Part shown: positions 8,273 through 16,200 of the stretch, piece by piece
How positions within the stretch are numbered: the stretch's first letter is position 1
How the letters are laid out: every line of letters begins with the position of its first letter
Source of the DNA: Caballeronia udeis
Lineage (GTDB): Bacteria > Pseudomonadota > Gammaproteobacteria > Burkholderiales > Burkholderiaceae
Direction of reading: 5' to 3'
Assembly (NCBI RefSeq): GCF_001544555.2
Contig: NZ_FCOK02000029.1
Coordinates: 38,175 to 102,174 of the forward strand
DNA length: 64,000 bases
The notes under the pieces: generated by a model
Told to the model about the DNA's origin: nothing
What the model saw: only the letters and a program-made list of their open reading frames with translations
The model's database searches: none
Program-made: the position numbers and the translations under genes

Positions 8273-9403
8273 ATGGCAGCAGCGGTAAGAATAGAAAGCG
8301 TGGAAACACTGCTGGTCGATGTTCCAACCATCCGGCCGCACCGCCTGTCGGTCGCGACCATGAACTGCCAGACCCTGGTGCTGGTGCGGATTCGCTGCTC
8401 CGACGGCGTAAGCGGCATGGGCGAGGGCACGACCATTGGCGGGCTCGCGTATGGTGAGGAGAGTCCCGAGAGCATCAAGGTCAATATCGATACCTACTTC
8501 GCACCCTTGCTCAAAGGCCTGGATGCAACGCGGCCCGGTGCGGCCATGGCGAAGCTGCGCAAGCTGTTCCAGGGCAATCGTTTTGCGAAATGCGCGGTGG
8601 AAACGGCGCTCTTCGACGCCCAGGCCCAGCGGGTCGGCGTGCCGCTCTCCGAGTTGTTCGGCGGCCGCGTAACGGACTCCGTTGAAGTGGCATGGACGCT
8701 GGCGAGCGGCGATACACGGCGTGACATCGATGAAGCGGAGCAGATGCTGGACCGGCGGCGGCATCGTGTGTTCAAGCTGAAAATTGGCTCCAATGCGGTG
8801 GCCGACGATGTAGCGCATGTCGTGGCAATCAAGAAAGCATTGGGCGAGCGTGGTGACGTACGCGTGGACGTGAACCAGGCGTGGAGCGAGCCGGACACTA
8901 TCTGGGCGCTGCCGCGCTTCGCCGACGCCGGTGTCAGTCTTGTCGAGCAACCCATAGCCGCCACCAACCACGCCGGCCTGAAGCGCCTTACCGACCTCGC
9001 CCGCGTGCCGGTCATGGCTGATGAAGCGCTGCATGGCCCAGCCGATGCATTCGCGCTGGCGAGCAACCGTTGCGCCGATGTCTTCGCCGTCAAGATTGCC
9101 CAGTCCGGCGGACTGCTGGGCGCGGCAAGCGTTGCATCCATCGCGCTCGCGGCCTCTATCGATCTGTATGGCGGCACGATGCTGGAGGGGGCGATCGGCA
9201 CGATTGCGTCGGCGCAATTGTTCAGCACGTTCAGCACGTTGAAGTGGGGATCGGAGTTGTTCGGTCCGCTGTTGCTGACCGAGGAAATCCTCACGGAACC
9301 CCTGCGTTACGAAGACTTTTCGCTGCACTTGCCGCAAGGCCCGGGTCTGGGCATCACGCTCGACTGGGAACGTATCGAACGACTGCGGCGTGACCCGCAC
9401 TGA
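8273..9403 (+). CDS. catB: Muconate cycloisomerase
   Basis: A 376-residue enolase-superfamily enzyme converting cis,cis-muconate to muconolactone in the catechol branch of the beta-ketoadipate pathway. Catalytic lysines are in FKLKIG (Lys168, Lys170) and VKIAQ (Lys274). Metal ligands are Asp199 (RVDVNQ), Glu225 (LVEQP) and Asp250 (MADEALHG), which match the family's numbering. I chose the ATG at 8273 because GGAGGAA precedes it. An in-frame ATG 8 codons upstream lacks a ribosome site. It is followed 43 bp later by catA. catC (muconolactone isomerase) is absent from the window, so the branch must be completed elsewhere. Confidence 0.95.
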   Translation: MAAAVRIESVETLLVDVPTIRPHRLSVATMNCQTLVLVRIRCSDGVSGMGEGTTIGGLAYGEESPESIKVNIDTYFAPLLKGLDATRPGAAMAKLRKLFQGNRFAKCAVETALFDAQAQRVGVPLSELFGGRVTDSVEVAWTLASGDTRRDIDEAEQMLDRRRHRVFKLKIGSNAVADDVAHVVAIKKALGERGDVRVDVNQAWSEPDTIWALPRFADAGVSLVEQPIAATNHAGLKRLTDLARVPVMADEALHGPADAFALASNRCADVFAVKIAQSGGLLGAASVASIALAASIDLYGGTMLEGAIGTIASAQLFSTFSTLKWGSELFGPLLLTEEILTEPLRYEDFSLHLPQGPGLGITLDWERIERLRRDPH

Positions 9404-9446
9404 TCCACGCTACCCGCACCGACCCACATGACACACGGAGACGAAC

Positions 9447-10355
9447 ATGAACCACCAGGCTATCGACGCGCTGCTCAAGACCATTAACGACAGCGCCACC
9501 AGCGAGGGCAACGCGCGCACGAAGGTGATCGTGAATCGTGTTCTGCGAGACCTGTTTTATACGATCGAAGACCTCGATGTGCAACCCGATGAATTCTGGA
9601 CTGCGCTCAACTACCTTGGCGAAGCGGGCAAGAGCGGAGAGCTTGGACTGCTTGCCGCGGGCTTGGGCTTCGAGCATTTCCTCGACTTGCGGATGGACGA
9701 GGCAGAGGCAAAGGCGGGAATAGAAGGTGGCACACCGCGCACGATCGAGGGGCCGTTGTATGTGGCCGGCGCACCCGAGTCTGTCGGGCATGCGCGGCTG
9801 GACGACGGCACCGATCCGGGCGAAACGCTCGTGATGCGCGGGCGGGTGATTGGCGAAGACGGCACGCCTGTGAAGGATGCGCTGGTCGAGGTGTGGCACG
9901 CCAATCATCTGGGCAACTATTCGTACTTCGACGCCTCGCAACCGGCCTTCAATCTGCGTCGAACCATTCGTACCGATAGCGCCGGCAACTATAGTTTTAC
10001 GAGCGTCGTACCGGTGGGCTACAGCGTGCCGCCTGCAGGCAAGACCCAGCAATTACTCGATCAGCTGGGCCGTCATGGCCATCGTCCCGCGCATATCCAC
10101 TTCTTTGTCTCGGCGCCGGGTTATCGCAAGCTGACGACGCAGATCAACATCGACGGCGATCCGTACCTGTGGGACGACTTCGCGTTCGCTACGCGCGACG
10201 GTCTGGTGCCCGAGCTGAAGAAGGCAGAGGGAGCGGCAGGCAAGCCGTATGGCGTCGAGGGCCAATTCGTGCTGATCGACTTCGACTTCACGCTCTTCAA
10301 GCAACGCGATGATGTGAAGAGCACGGAGGTTGAACGCGTGCGCGCAGGAGCCTGA
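9447..10355 (+). CDS. catA: Catechol 1,2-dioxygenase
   Basis: A 302-residue intradiol dioxygenase: N-terminal helical dimerisation domain (about 1-95) and beta-sandwich catalytic domain. The non-haem Fe(III) ligands are visible as a tyrosine in GNYSYF (158-160), Tyr192 in VGYSVP, and His216/His218 in RPAHIHFF. It cleaves catechol to cis,cis-muconate, the substrate of catB directly upstream. It converges on the anti-sigma gene on the other strand; the 178-bp interval holds an 11-bp tandem repeat and no clear terminator. The order catB-catA without catC is a partial cat operon. Confidence 0.96.
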   Translation: MNHQAIDALLKTINDSATSEGNARTKVIVNRVLRDLFYTIEDLDVQPDEFWTALNYLGEAGKSGELGLLAAGLGFEHFLDLRMDEAEAKAGIEGGTPRTIEGPLYVAGAPESVGHARLDDGTDPGETLVMRGRVIGEDGTPVKDALVEVWHANHLGNYSYFDASQPAFNLRRTIRTDSAGNYSFTSVVPVGYSVPPAGKTQQLLDQLGRHGHRPAHIHFFVSAPGYRKLTTQINIDGDPYLWDDFAFATRDGLVPELKKAEGAAGKPYGVEGQFVLIDFDFTLFKQRDDVKSTEVERVRAGA

Positions 10356-10380
10356 TAGTCGGGAAGGCAACACGGCTGGT

Positions 10381-10413
10381 TTGCGGCTCACTTGCGGCTT
10401 ACTTGCGGCTTAC
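10381..10413. repeat. Three tandem 11-bp repeats
   Basis: TTGCGGCTCAC followed by two copies of TTGCGGCTTAC, end to end, in the space between the convergent catA and anti-sigma genes. A simple slippage-type repeat; no function is implied. Confidence 0.85.
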
Positions 10414-10533
10414 CCTCGCCATGCGGTTGGATCACTCGATCCGACCGCACCCAAATGATTTCATGTCTGCCGCCAGGCGTTGAATGCGCCATTAAAACAC
10501 CGGCCCATTCAACAGAACAGCCGGGCGATCAAT

Positions 10534-11535
10534 TTATTCCACGCCAGCCACGACCAACGAGCGGGACCCGGGAGCCACGTCTGACGACGCCAGGGCGCCT
10601 TCTACCGGCGACGAGTTTTCGCGGCTGAACAGCGGGGCGGTCCCGCCTGCCGATATCTGCTTGCCCAGCGCCGTCAGGTCGACACCTTGCGGCTGACCGA
10701 TCAACGCGTAGCCCAAATTCGTCTGCCGCCATGTGACAACGGTCATGGCGTCGACACGCTGGTCAGCCACCGCGGCATCGGGCTTGACCTCCTTCATCAC
10801 GCACAGCGCAATGGGCGCGCCTTTCTCGGGCAGGTAGACAATTTGCACGAGCGGTTTGTTGTTGAAGCGCAGGCGCTGCACCCGCTTGAAGGTGAGGCCG
10901 GCCGCGCTCAAGTCGGGAATGCGCAGTGCGAGACCATCGTCCTGACGAATTTCCTTGACGGTCTTGATCGACAGGCCGGCGTCAGGGGCAACGTTCGCGA
11001 GGGTCTCGCGGGAATAGAGCTGCTGATAGCTGGCCGCCGCCATCACCCACGGCGACACGCCCGTGCCGACCGATGCAAGCGAAGCGCCGGTATTCGATGC
11101 CGGCCCCATGCCAGGGCCCAGGCGAAGCACCAGTCCACAGGCAAAAGCGCCGGCCAGGAAAGCGACCCCGAGCCACGCCGGCGCAACGCGCAGCCGCGAG
11201 CGGATGGTTGAGGAGGATGCACCGCCCGGCGCACGGGGAACGACGGGGTCGTTGACGCTGGTGTCCGGACCCGCATTGGGACCGGCGGCGGACTGGGCCG
11301 CCTTTGTCTTCGCCGCGCGTGCCATCTCTTCGATCTTCCCGCTAAGGCTGGCCGGCACCGGTGGCAGCTTTTGCGCGGCGAACGCATCGCGGTACGGTAG
11401 CCGCGATGCCTGCAACAGCGCGACGCGCTCCGCCACGTCGGGAGACGTGCGCAGTTCGCGCTCCACCTCCTCGCGTTGGTGTGGCGGCAGTTCACCGTCC
11501 ACGTAGGCCATTAGCAGGATATCGTCCGATTTCAT
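10534..11535 (-). CDS. Second anti-sigma factor paralogue (membrane-anchored)
   Basis: A 333-residue protein homologous along most of its length to the anti-sigma gene next upstream. Both begin with LMAYVDGEL, continue with LLQASR, QKLPPVP and K-I-E-x-M-A-R, have one transmembrane segment (here about 118-140), and share a periplasmic or C-terminal domain with GLALRIPDL, NNKPLVQIVYLPEKG and VDLxALGK. This is a tandem duplication. The zinc-binding HxxxCxxC motif of ZAS anti-sigmas is absent, although MAYVDGEL is typical of anti-sigma N-termini. This copy has a longer C-terminal tail. It lies 215 bp from its paralogue and has no sigma gene of its own. It could bind the same sigma, bind an unlinked one, or have diverged. 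Confidence 0.8.
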   Translation of the reverse strand: MKSDDILLMAYVDGELPPHQREEVERELRTSPDVAERVALLQASRLPYRDAFAAQKLPPVPASLSGKIEEMARAAKTKAAQSAAGPNAGPDTSVNDPVVPRAPGGASSSTIRSRLRVAPAWLGVAFLAGAFACGLVLRLGPGMGPASNTGASLASVGTGVSPWVMAAASYQQLYSRETLANVAPDAGLSIKTVKEIRQDDGLALRIPDLSAAGLTFKRVQRLRFNNKPLVQIVYLPEKGAPIALCVMKEVKPDAAVADQRVDAMTVVTWRQTNLGYALIGQPQGVDLTALGKQISAGGTAPLFSRENSSPVEGALASSDVAPGSRSLVVAGVE

Positions 11536-11750
11536 AAGACCAGGCAGTTACTTTCGCTGATGATTAAATTCTCGCTTTGTCTCGTGCGCCGATCTCCGGA
11601 CCCCGGACCGCTAGTGTGCCGCTAAACGACTGTCGCAATTCACGATGCCAGAACCGGTGACAATCGATCAATCAAGCTTGTCACAAGTGTATCTGCGATC
11701 GCCGGTGAGCGGCGGACCTGTGTTTCGTGCTTCGACGCTTGAGGCATTGC

Positions 11751-12674
11751 TTACCCCGTTGGCGTGGGCACACCCGATGTCGCATCGCCAAATAACTGAT
11801 CAACCTCGCGGTTCGAAATACGCTTGCCGAGCGCGTCCAGATCGACGCCTTCGGTCTTGCCGATCAACACATAGCTAAGTTCCGCTTGCCGCCATGTAAC
11901 CACGTGCATGGCGTCAACCACCTGTGAAGCAATCGCCTGATCCGCCTTCGCTCCCTTCGTGACGCATAGCGCGACAGGAGGCCCTTTCTCCGGCAGATAA
12001 ACAATCTGCACCAGCGGCTTGTTATTGAAATTCAGGCGGCGCACCGCCTTGAAAGTCAGGCCGGCGCTCCTTAGATCGGGGATGCGCAACGCGAGGCCAT
12101 CATCACGATGAATGTCATCGACTATTTTTGACGTCGCTGCCGGATTCTCGTCGGCGTAAGCCACCGTGTCGCGCGTGTAAAGCTGCTGATAGCCAACCGC
12201 AGCAGTTACCCATGGCGAGACGCCGGTGCTTGCCATGGCGGCGGTGCCGGAATTCGGCATGCCCGGGTTGAGGGGAGGTAACGTTCCGGGCCGTAAAAAG
12301 AGTCCCCCGACAAACGCGCCCGCGGCACACGCCGCCGCAAGCCATGTGGGAACCGCGCGCAGACGTGATCGAACCGGTACGGAGGCGGAGGTAACGGAGG
12401 GCGTCGGGACAGACGGGTCGTTTGCGCCCGGAGCCAAGTTCCTTGCGCTATGTGCACGGGCCATCGCTTCGATCTTCCGCGTAAGCGACTCGGGTACCGG
12501 TGGCAATTTTTGCGTAGCGAACGCGGCCTTATAGTCGAGACGCGACGCTTGCAGCAGTCTCACCAACTCTGCGGCTTCAGATGATGCGCGGATCTGCATC
12601 TCGACTTCCTGGCTCTCGTGGGGAGCCAGTTCGCCGTCTACATAGGCCATGAGCATGAGGTCGCCGGTTTTCAT
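11751..12674 (-). CDS. Anti-sigma factor (membrane-anchored), partner of the ECF sigma factor
   Basis: A 307-residue protein whose ATG overlaps the ECF sigma stop by 4 bp, the classic coupling of a sigma factor with its anti-sigma. The N-terminal cytoplasmic anti-sigma-like part (LMAYVDGELAPHESQEVE) is followed by a transmembrane helix at about 118-138 and an extracytoplasmic domain that contains the NNKPLVQIVYLPEKG segment shared with the downstream paralogue. It would hold the sigma factor inactive at the membrane until a signal is sensed outside. The signal is unknown. No CHCC zinc motif is visible. Confidence 0.85.
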   Translation of the reverse strand: MKTGDLMLMAYVDGELAPHESQEVEMQIRASSEAAELVRLLQASRLDYKAAFATQKLPPVPESLTRKIEAMARAHSARNLAPGANDPSVPTPSVTSASVPVRSRLRAVPTWLAAACAAGAFVGGLFLRPGTLPPLNPGMPNSGTAAMASTGVSPWVTAAVGYQQLYTRDTVAYADENPAATSKIVDDIHRDDGLALRIPDLRSAGLTFKAVRRLNFNNKPLVQIVYLPEKGPPVALCVTKGAKADQAIASQVVDAMHVVTWRQAELSYVLIGKTEGVDLDALGKRISNREVDQLFGDATSGVPTPTG

Positions 12675-13234
12675 GCTATGGAGTCCTTGCGCGTTGCCGA
12701 AGCCCTGGGTTTCGGATCAGGCGTGCCGAACAACGCGCCGACGGCTTGCCGCGCGCGCGAGAGCCGGCTCATGATGGTGCCGATGGGCACTTCCAGAACA
12801 TCTGCCGCTTCCTGATAGCTCAAGCCTTCAACCGCAACCAGCAACATGACCACCCGCTGCGCTTCGGGCAGCCGTTCAACGGCGCTGATGATCTGGCCAT
12901 GCATGAGCAGGGTTTCCGGGCCTTTGTCGACGGGGTCGGCGACGTTTTCCAGGAAGTCGTCGTCCCATTCCATGCTGGAGCGCTTGCGTACGCTGCGCGC
13001 TCGCAGCTCATTGATCCAGGTGGAATGGACAATTGAGAACATCCAGCTTAGCGGGGATGTGTCGGGCTGCAATTGATGCGCTCGCTCAAGCGCCCGCACG
13101 CAGGCTCGCTGGACGAGGTCCTCCGCGTCATGCTGATCGCCTGAAATGCGAAGAGCGAATGCCCATAGCCGCGGCAGCATCTCGGGAAGCATGCCTGGTA
13201 AGTCTGCGCCGTCCATTGAACGAATGTCTCCCAT
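12671..13234 (-). CDS. ECF (extracytoplasmic function) RNA polymerase sigma factor
   Basis: A 187-residue sigma-70-family protein with region 2 (LPRLWAFALRISGDQHDAEDLVQ, then SWMFSIVHSTWINELR) and region 4 (RLPEAQRVVMLLVAVEGLSYQEAADVL, then GTIMSRLSRARQ). It heads a unit of sigma, anti-sigma and second anti-sigma. AGGGA precedes the ATG at 13234. An internal ATG at 13216 with GGGAG upstream is an alternative start. The recognised promoter cannot be named from sequence. Confidence 0.92.
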   Translation of the reverse strand: MGDIRSMDGADLPGMLPEMLPRLWAFALRISGDQHDAEDLVQRACVRALERAHQLQPDTSPLSWMFSIVHSTWINELRARSVRKRSSMEWDDDFLENVADPVDKGPETLLMHGQIISAVERLPEAQRVVMLLVAVEGLSYQEAADVLEVPIGTIMSRLSRARQAVGALFGTPDPKPRASATRKDSIA

Positions 13235-13615
13235 GATCCCTGTGTTTGCTCAAGTGCCGCGTGCCACGCTTTGCATCCGCCCGATAGTTTAGCGTGGGGC
13301 GAAACGTGCCGCTTGACGACATGGGGTGGCGTTGGGCAAGTCAAAGGGTGAGTAAGCATTCAGTAAGGGAGTTGCGCCTGTGGCAAAGCCACAGGAATCG
13401 CGAGCCAACCGTGCGGGGATCGACGTTGCCCACTATTTTTCCGAGGACCCGGGGACGCACTGAGCGTCCCTTCCAAAGGCCCGTGTACAGGGGCGACTTA
13501 ATTAAAATTGATTATATTTGTCGATTACTTTGATCAGGCTGTCACCCTAGGCATATCGGCGATCAACCGTGGTTGATCGCCGCATCGGATCATAAGCGTA
13601 ACGCGACACACGGCA
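13235..13615. other. Intergenic region with one perfect dyad
   Basis: This holds the upstream region of the sigma unit and the downstream end of the Rieske oxygenase gene. A perfect 8-bp dyad, CCTGTGGC-AAA-GCCACAGG, lies at 13377-13395. It has no T-run and could be an operator or processing hairpin. A second AT-rich stretch is near 13496-13530. Short open frames here have no ribosome sites or recognisable content. Confidence 0.6.
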
Positions 13616-14869
13616 TCAGATGCCATGCGCCTCCAGCCGCGCCGCGTACCAGCGTGAAAACCGTTCCAGATACGACTCGGTGAAAGGCGAGAACGGTCCG
13701 GGCCGGTAGCCCGGGTCCTGCGTGCCCTGGTGATTGATCGAGACGAGGCGCGCGTCCTGCGCATTGGTCGCTTGCCATACCTCAATCAGGTCGGACAGCG
13801 CGTAGTCAACGCCCTCGATCGCATCCTCGTGAACGAGCCATTTGGTTCGCACCAGCGTTCGATCGGGCGCGAGCGGGATGAGGTACGAGATAACCGCATG
13901 GTCGCTCATGAAGTGCGACCACGAGTTGTGCGTCCACAAATGCGTATCGCCAAGATCGCGGCGCGTGTTGTCACCTAGCAGCCGGGTGCTGGCGACCTTC
14001 GTATTCATTGTTTGCGACTCGCCGTTGCCGGCAATGACGAGGCGCTGCGTCCGGAACAGTGTGGCTACATCATCCAACCGCTCCACTGCTTCGCTCAGCA
14101 GCCCGTCCTTCTTCCAACTCTCCAGGGAAGCCGCGTTACGCGCACGATATTCAGCGAGTGCGCGCTCCGATTCTTCGCTTAGCCCATCCGGGCAGAAGCC
14201 GAAATCTTCGGCCAGGAACGACACAGTGAGCTCGGGATGCGTCGCGCCGCAGTGGTAGCACTCGCGGTTGTTTTCGATTGCGAGCTTCCAGTTGCCGTTT
14301 TCAATGATGTCCGTCTCGTGGGCAATTTTCGTGCGCTCCAGATCGAACGGCGTGAGGCGGGGAGTCATGATTTCGTCGAACGCAGCGATGTCCGCGGGCG
14401 CTTCGTCGTGCAGGCACACAAAGATCAACCCGCCTATCACGCGTATAGGGACGGGCATCAGGCTGCGGCAGGTCGGATCGAAATCCTGCCCCATATGCGT
14501 GGCATGTTTAAGATCGCCGTCGAGGCCGTAGGTCCACTGATGGTAGGGACACACGAGCATTCCCACGGAGCCCTTGCCTTGCACGCGCAGACGCGCGCCG
14601 CGATGACGGCACACGTTCCGGTACGCTCGAATGACGTTGTCGTCGTCACGGAGAATGATGATCGAGGCGCGGCCGATATCGACTGCAGAGATATCGCCGG
14701 GCTCGCGTATATCGGCGGTGACACCCGCCATGATCCAATGCTTGTGGAAGAAGATATCGACGTCGTTCTCAAAGACGTCCTGCCGGCCGAACAGCGCGCC
14801 GGGCATGCCGTGACCTGAAGCCCGACTGCGAAACAAAGCGCCGTGCGTAGTGCCATTGATGCTCGACAT
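13616..14869 (-). CDS. Rieske-type ring-hydroxylating/N-demethylating oxygenase alpha subunit (GbcA/stachydrine demethylase-like)
   Basis: A 417-residue oxygenase subunit. The Rieske centre is CRH-x17-CPYH (Cys87, His89, Cys107, His110) and the mononuclear iron site includes His206 and His211 (NNRECYHCGATHPE). N-terminal features (MPGALF, IFFHKHWIMAGVTADIREPGDI) resemble the GbcA/stachydrine branch, which acts on quaternary amines, more than classic aromatic dioxygenases. This is a family-level impression. The ATG at 14869 follows a well-formed LysR-linked promoter. An upstream frame to 14959 would run through that promoter and was rejected. No reductase gene is adjacent. It shares its promoter design with the divergent ABC importer, so its substrate is probably what that importer brings in. 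Confidence 0.88.
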   Translation of the reverse strand: MSSINGTTHGALFRSRASGHGMPGALFGRQDVFENDVDIFFHKHWIMAGVTADIREPGDISAVDIGRASIIILRDDDNVIRAYRNVCRHRGARLRVQGKGSVGMLVCPYHQWTYGLDGDLKHATHMGQDFDPTCRSLMPVPIRVIGGLIFVCLHDEAPADIAAFDEIMTPRLTPFDLERTKIAHETDIIENGNWKLAIENNRECYHCGATHPELTVSFLAEDFGFCPDGLSEESERALAEYRARNAASLESWKKDGLLSEAVERLDDVATLFRTQRLVIAGNGESQTMNTKVASTRLLGDNTRRDLGDTHLWTHNSWSHFMSDHAVISYLIPLAPDRTLVRTKWLVHEDAIEGVDYALSDLIEVWQATNAQDARLVSINHQGTQDPGYRPGPFSPFTESYLERFSRWYAARLEAHGI

Positions 14870-14930
14870 CCGCTGGTCCTTATCAGATTGCCTACGTTGC
14901 CAGGCGCGACCTGAGTCGCGAGGTGAACGG

Positions 14931-14996
14931 AGTATCGATAGGCCAATTCCAACCGTCAACGCGCTTTATTTTCCCGCTCGCATAACAATAAGTAAT
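14931..14996 (-). promoter_or_regulatory. LysR-controlled promoter of the Rieske oxygenase gene
   Basis: On the minus strand a 42-bp element (14996-14955) matches the element at 16023-16064 with only 4 differences. It contains TTATGCGAGCG and AAAATAAAG, and TTAT...ATAA form a dyad. It ends in a -35 box TTGACG (14959-14954), followed by a 17-bp spacer and -10 GATACT (14936-14931). The start codon lies 61 bp downstream. The identical arrangement in front of the importer implies common control by the LysR-type regulator encoded between them. Confidence 0.8.
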
Positions 14997-15037
14997 GGGA
15001 GCGGCGGCAGCGGTGCGTTACCGAAGACGCCTTCGCT

Positions 15038-15943
15038 TCACGCCACCGTTTCCTCACGAAGCCATTCGATGACGGCATCCACCGCGGGCGTAACCGCGTG
15101 TCCGTGCGGTACGACGGCGTAATACGCGTCGGTCATCTTCACGCAGGCGTCGCCAAGCGGCACCAGCTGCCCCGAACTTAGCAGGTCGCTCAGCATCCGC
15201 CGCCAGCCGAGCACGACGCCCTGGCCCTGCAACGCGGCCTGAATGGCATCGGTGTACAGGCTGCAACGCAGGACATAGTTCAGCCGGCTGCGTTTGATGC
15301 CCACTGCGTCGAACCAGTCCTCCCAGCCCATCCAGCCCTCCGACGTGGAGTCATAGGCAATGAGCGGGGCATTGCTCAAGTCCTGCGCCGACTGAGGGCG
15401 GCCATGCGCCTCGAGCCACGATGGCGAACAGACCGGCACCACCTCCTCATTGAAGAGCAGCGTTGAGTGACCATCGCGCCAGTTGCCCGACCCATAGCGG
15501 ATCGCAATATCGACTTCGTTGTGGCGCAGGTCCGCGGTGAACATCTGCGTGGTGAGGCGTAGCTTGAGTTGCGGCTGTGAGCGCTTCAGCAGCGGCAGCC
15601 TGGGCAAGATGCGGAATTGCGAAAACGCGGCTGTTGCCAGGATCGCGAACTCCTGCTCGCGTGTGTTGCTGCTGAGACTGTCGAAGGTGCCCGCGATCTT
15701 CTGGAGCGATTCCGATGTGACAAAAAACAGGTCTTCGCCTTCTTTCGTGAGCGCGATCGAGCGGTGCAGCCGATGAAACAACTGCAGCTTCATGGCGTCT
15801 TCAAGGAAGCGGATCTGGCGGCTGACGGCGGCTTGTGTGACGCCGAGTTCGTCGGCCGCAAGGGTGAAGCTCTTGAGCCGTGCAACGGCTTCAAAGTCGA
15901 CCAATGCATTTAGCGAAGGAATCAGGCGTCGGTATCCTTTCAT
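15038..15943 (-). CDS. LysR-family transcriptional regulator (GcvA-like)
   Basis: A 301-residue LysR-type regulator: N-terminal winged helix (LNALVDFEAVARLKSFTLAADELGVTQAAVSRQIRFLE) and a periplasmic-binding-protein-like effector domain (DIAIRYGSG..., VVLGWRRMLSDLL). I chose the ATG at 15943 because GGAAG precedes it by about 10 nt. An in-frame ATG 16 codons upstream is possible. The gene is divergent from the ABC importer and lies upstream of the oxygenase on the same strand. It is therefore the natural candidate to bind the 42-bp element found at both promoters. The effector is unknown. Confidence 0.92.
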   Translation of the reverse strand: MKGYRRLIPSLNALVDFEAVARLKSFTLAADELGVTQAAVSRQIRFLEDAMKLQLFHRLHRSIALTKEGEDLFFVTSESLQKIAGTFDSLSSNTREQEFAILATAAFSQFRILPRLPLLKRSQPQLKLRLTTQMFTADLRHNEVDIAIRYGSGNWRDGHSTLLFNEEVVPVCSPSWLEAHGRPQSAQDLSNAPLIAYDSTSEGWMGWEDWFDAVGIKRSRLNYVLRCSLYTDAIQAALQGQGVVLGWRRMLSDLLSSGQLVPLGDACVKMTDAYYAVVPHGHAVTPAVDAVIEWLREETVA

Positions 15944-16022
15944 GTCTCGCACTTCCAGTTTTCTTCGGGGACTCGCTTGAGTTGCTCGCATGGCAACTTG
16001 CGTCCGGATGGCTGCCGTTCAT

Positions 16023-16088
16023 ATTACCTGTTGTTATGCGAGCGTGAAAATAAAGTGCGTTGACCGCGTAGTTTTGCCTACCGATACT
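16023..16088 (+). promoter_or_regulatory. LysR-controlled promoter of the ABC importer/hydrolase operon
   Basis: A 42-bp element at 16023-16064 is 38/42 identical to the oxygenase promoter element. It ends in -35 TTGACC (16060-16065), then a 17-bp spacer and -10 GATACT (16083-16088). The box lies in the divergent space between the lysR gene and the importer, the classic position of a LysR operator. The first start codon is 113 bp downstream of the -10. Confidence 0.8.
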
Positions 16089-16200
16089 CGCCGCGAGGTC
16101 GCTGCTCTGGCCCCGTTGTCCTCTTAGGGAGCGTCGGTATAGACCCAAGCCGGCGTGCATCCTGATCCCACGCGTTGACACCATGAGGAGAAGTTCAAGC

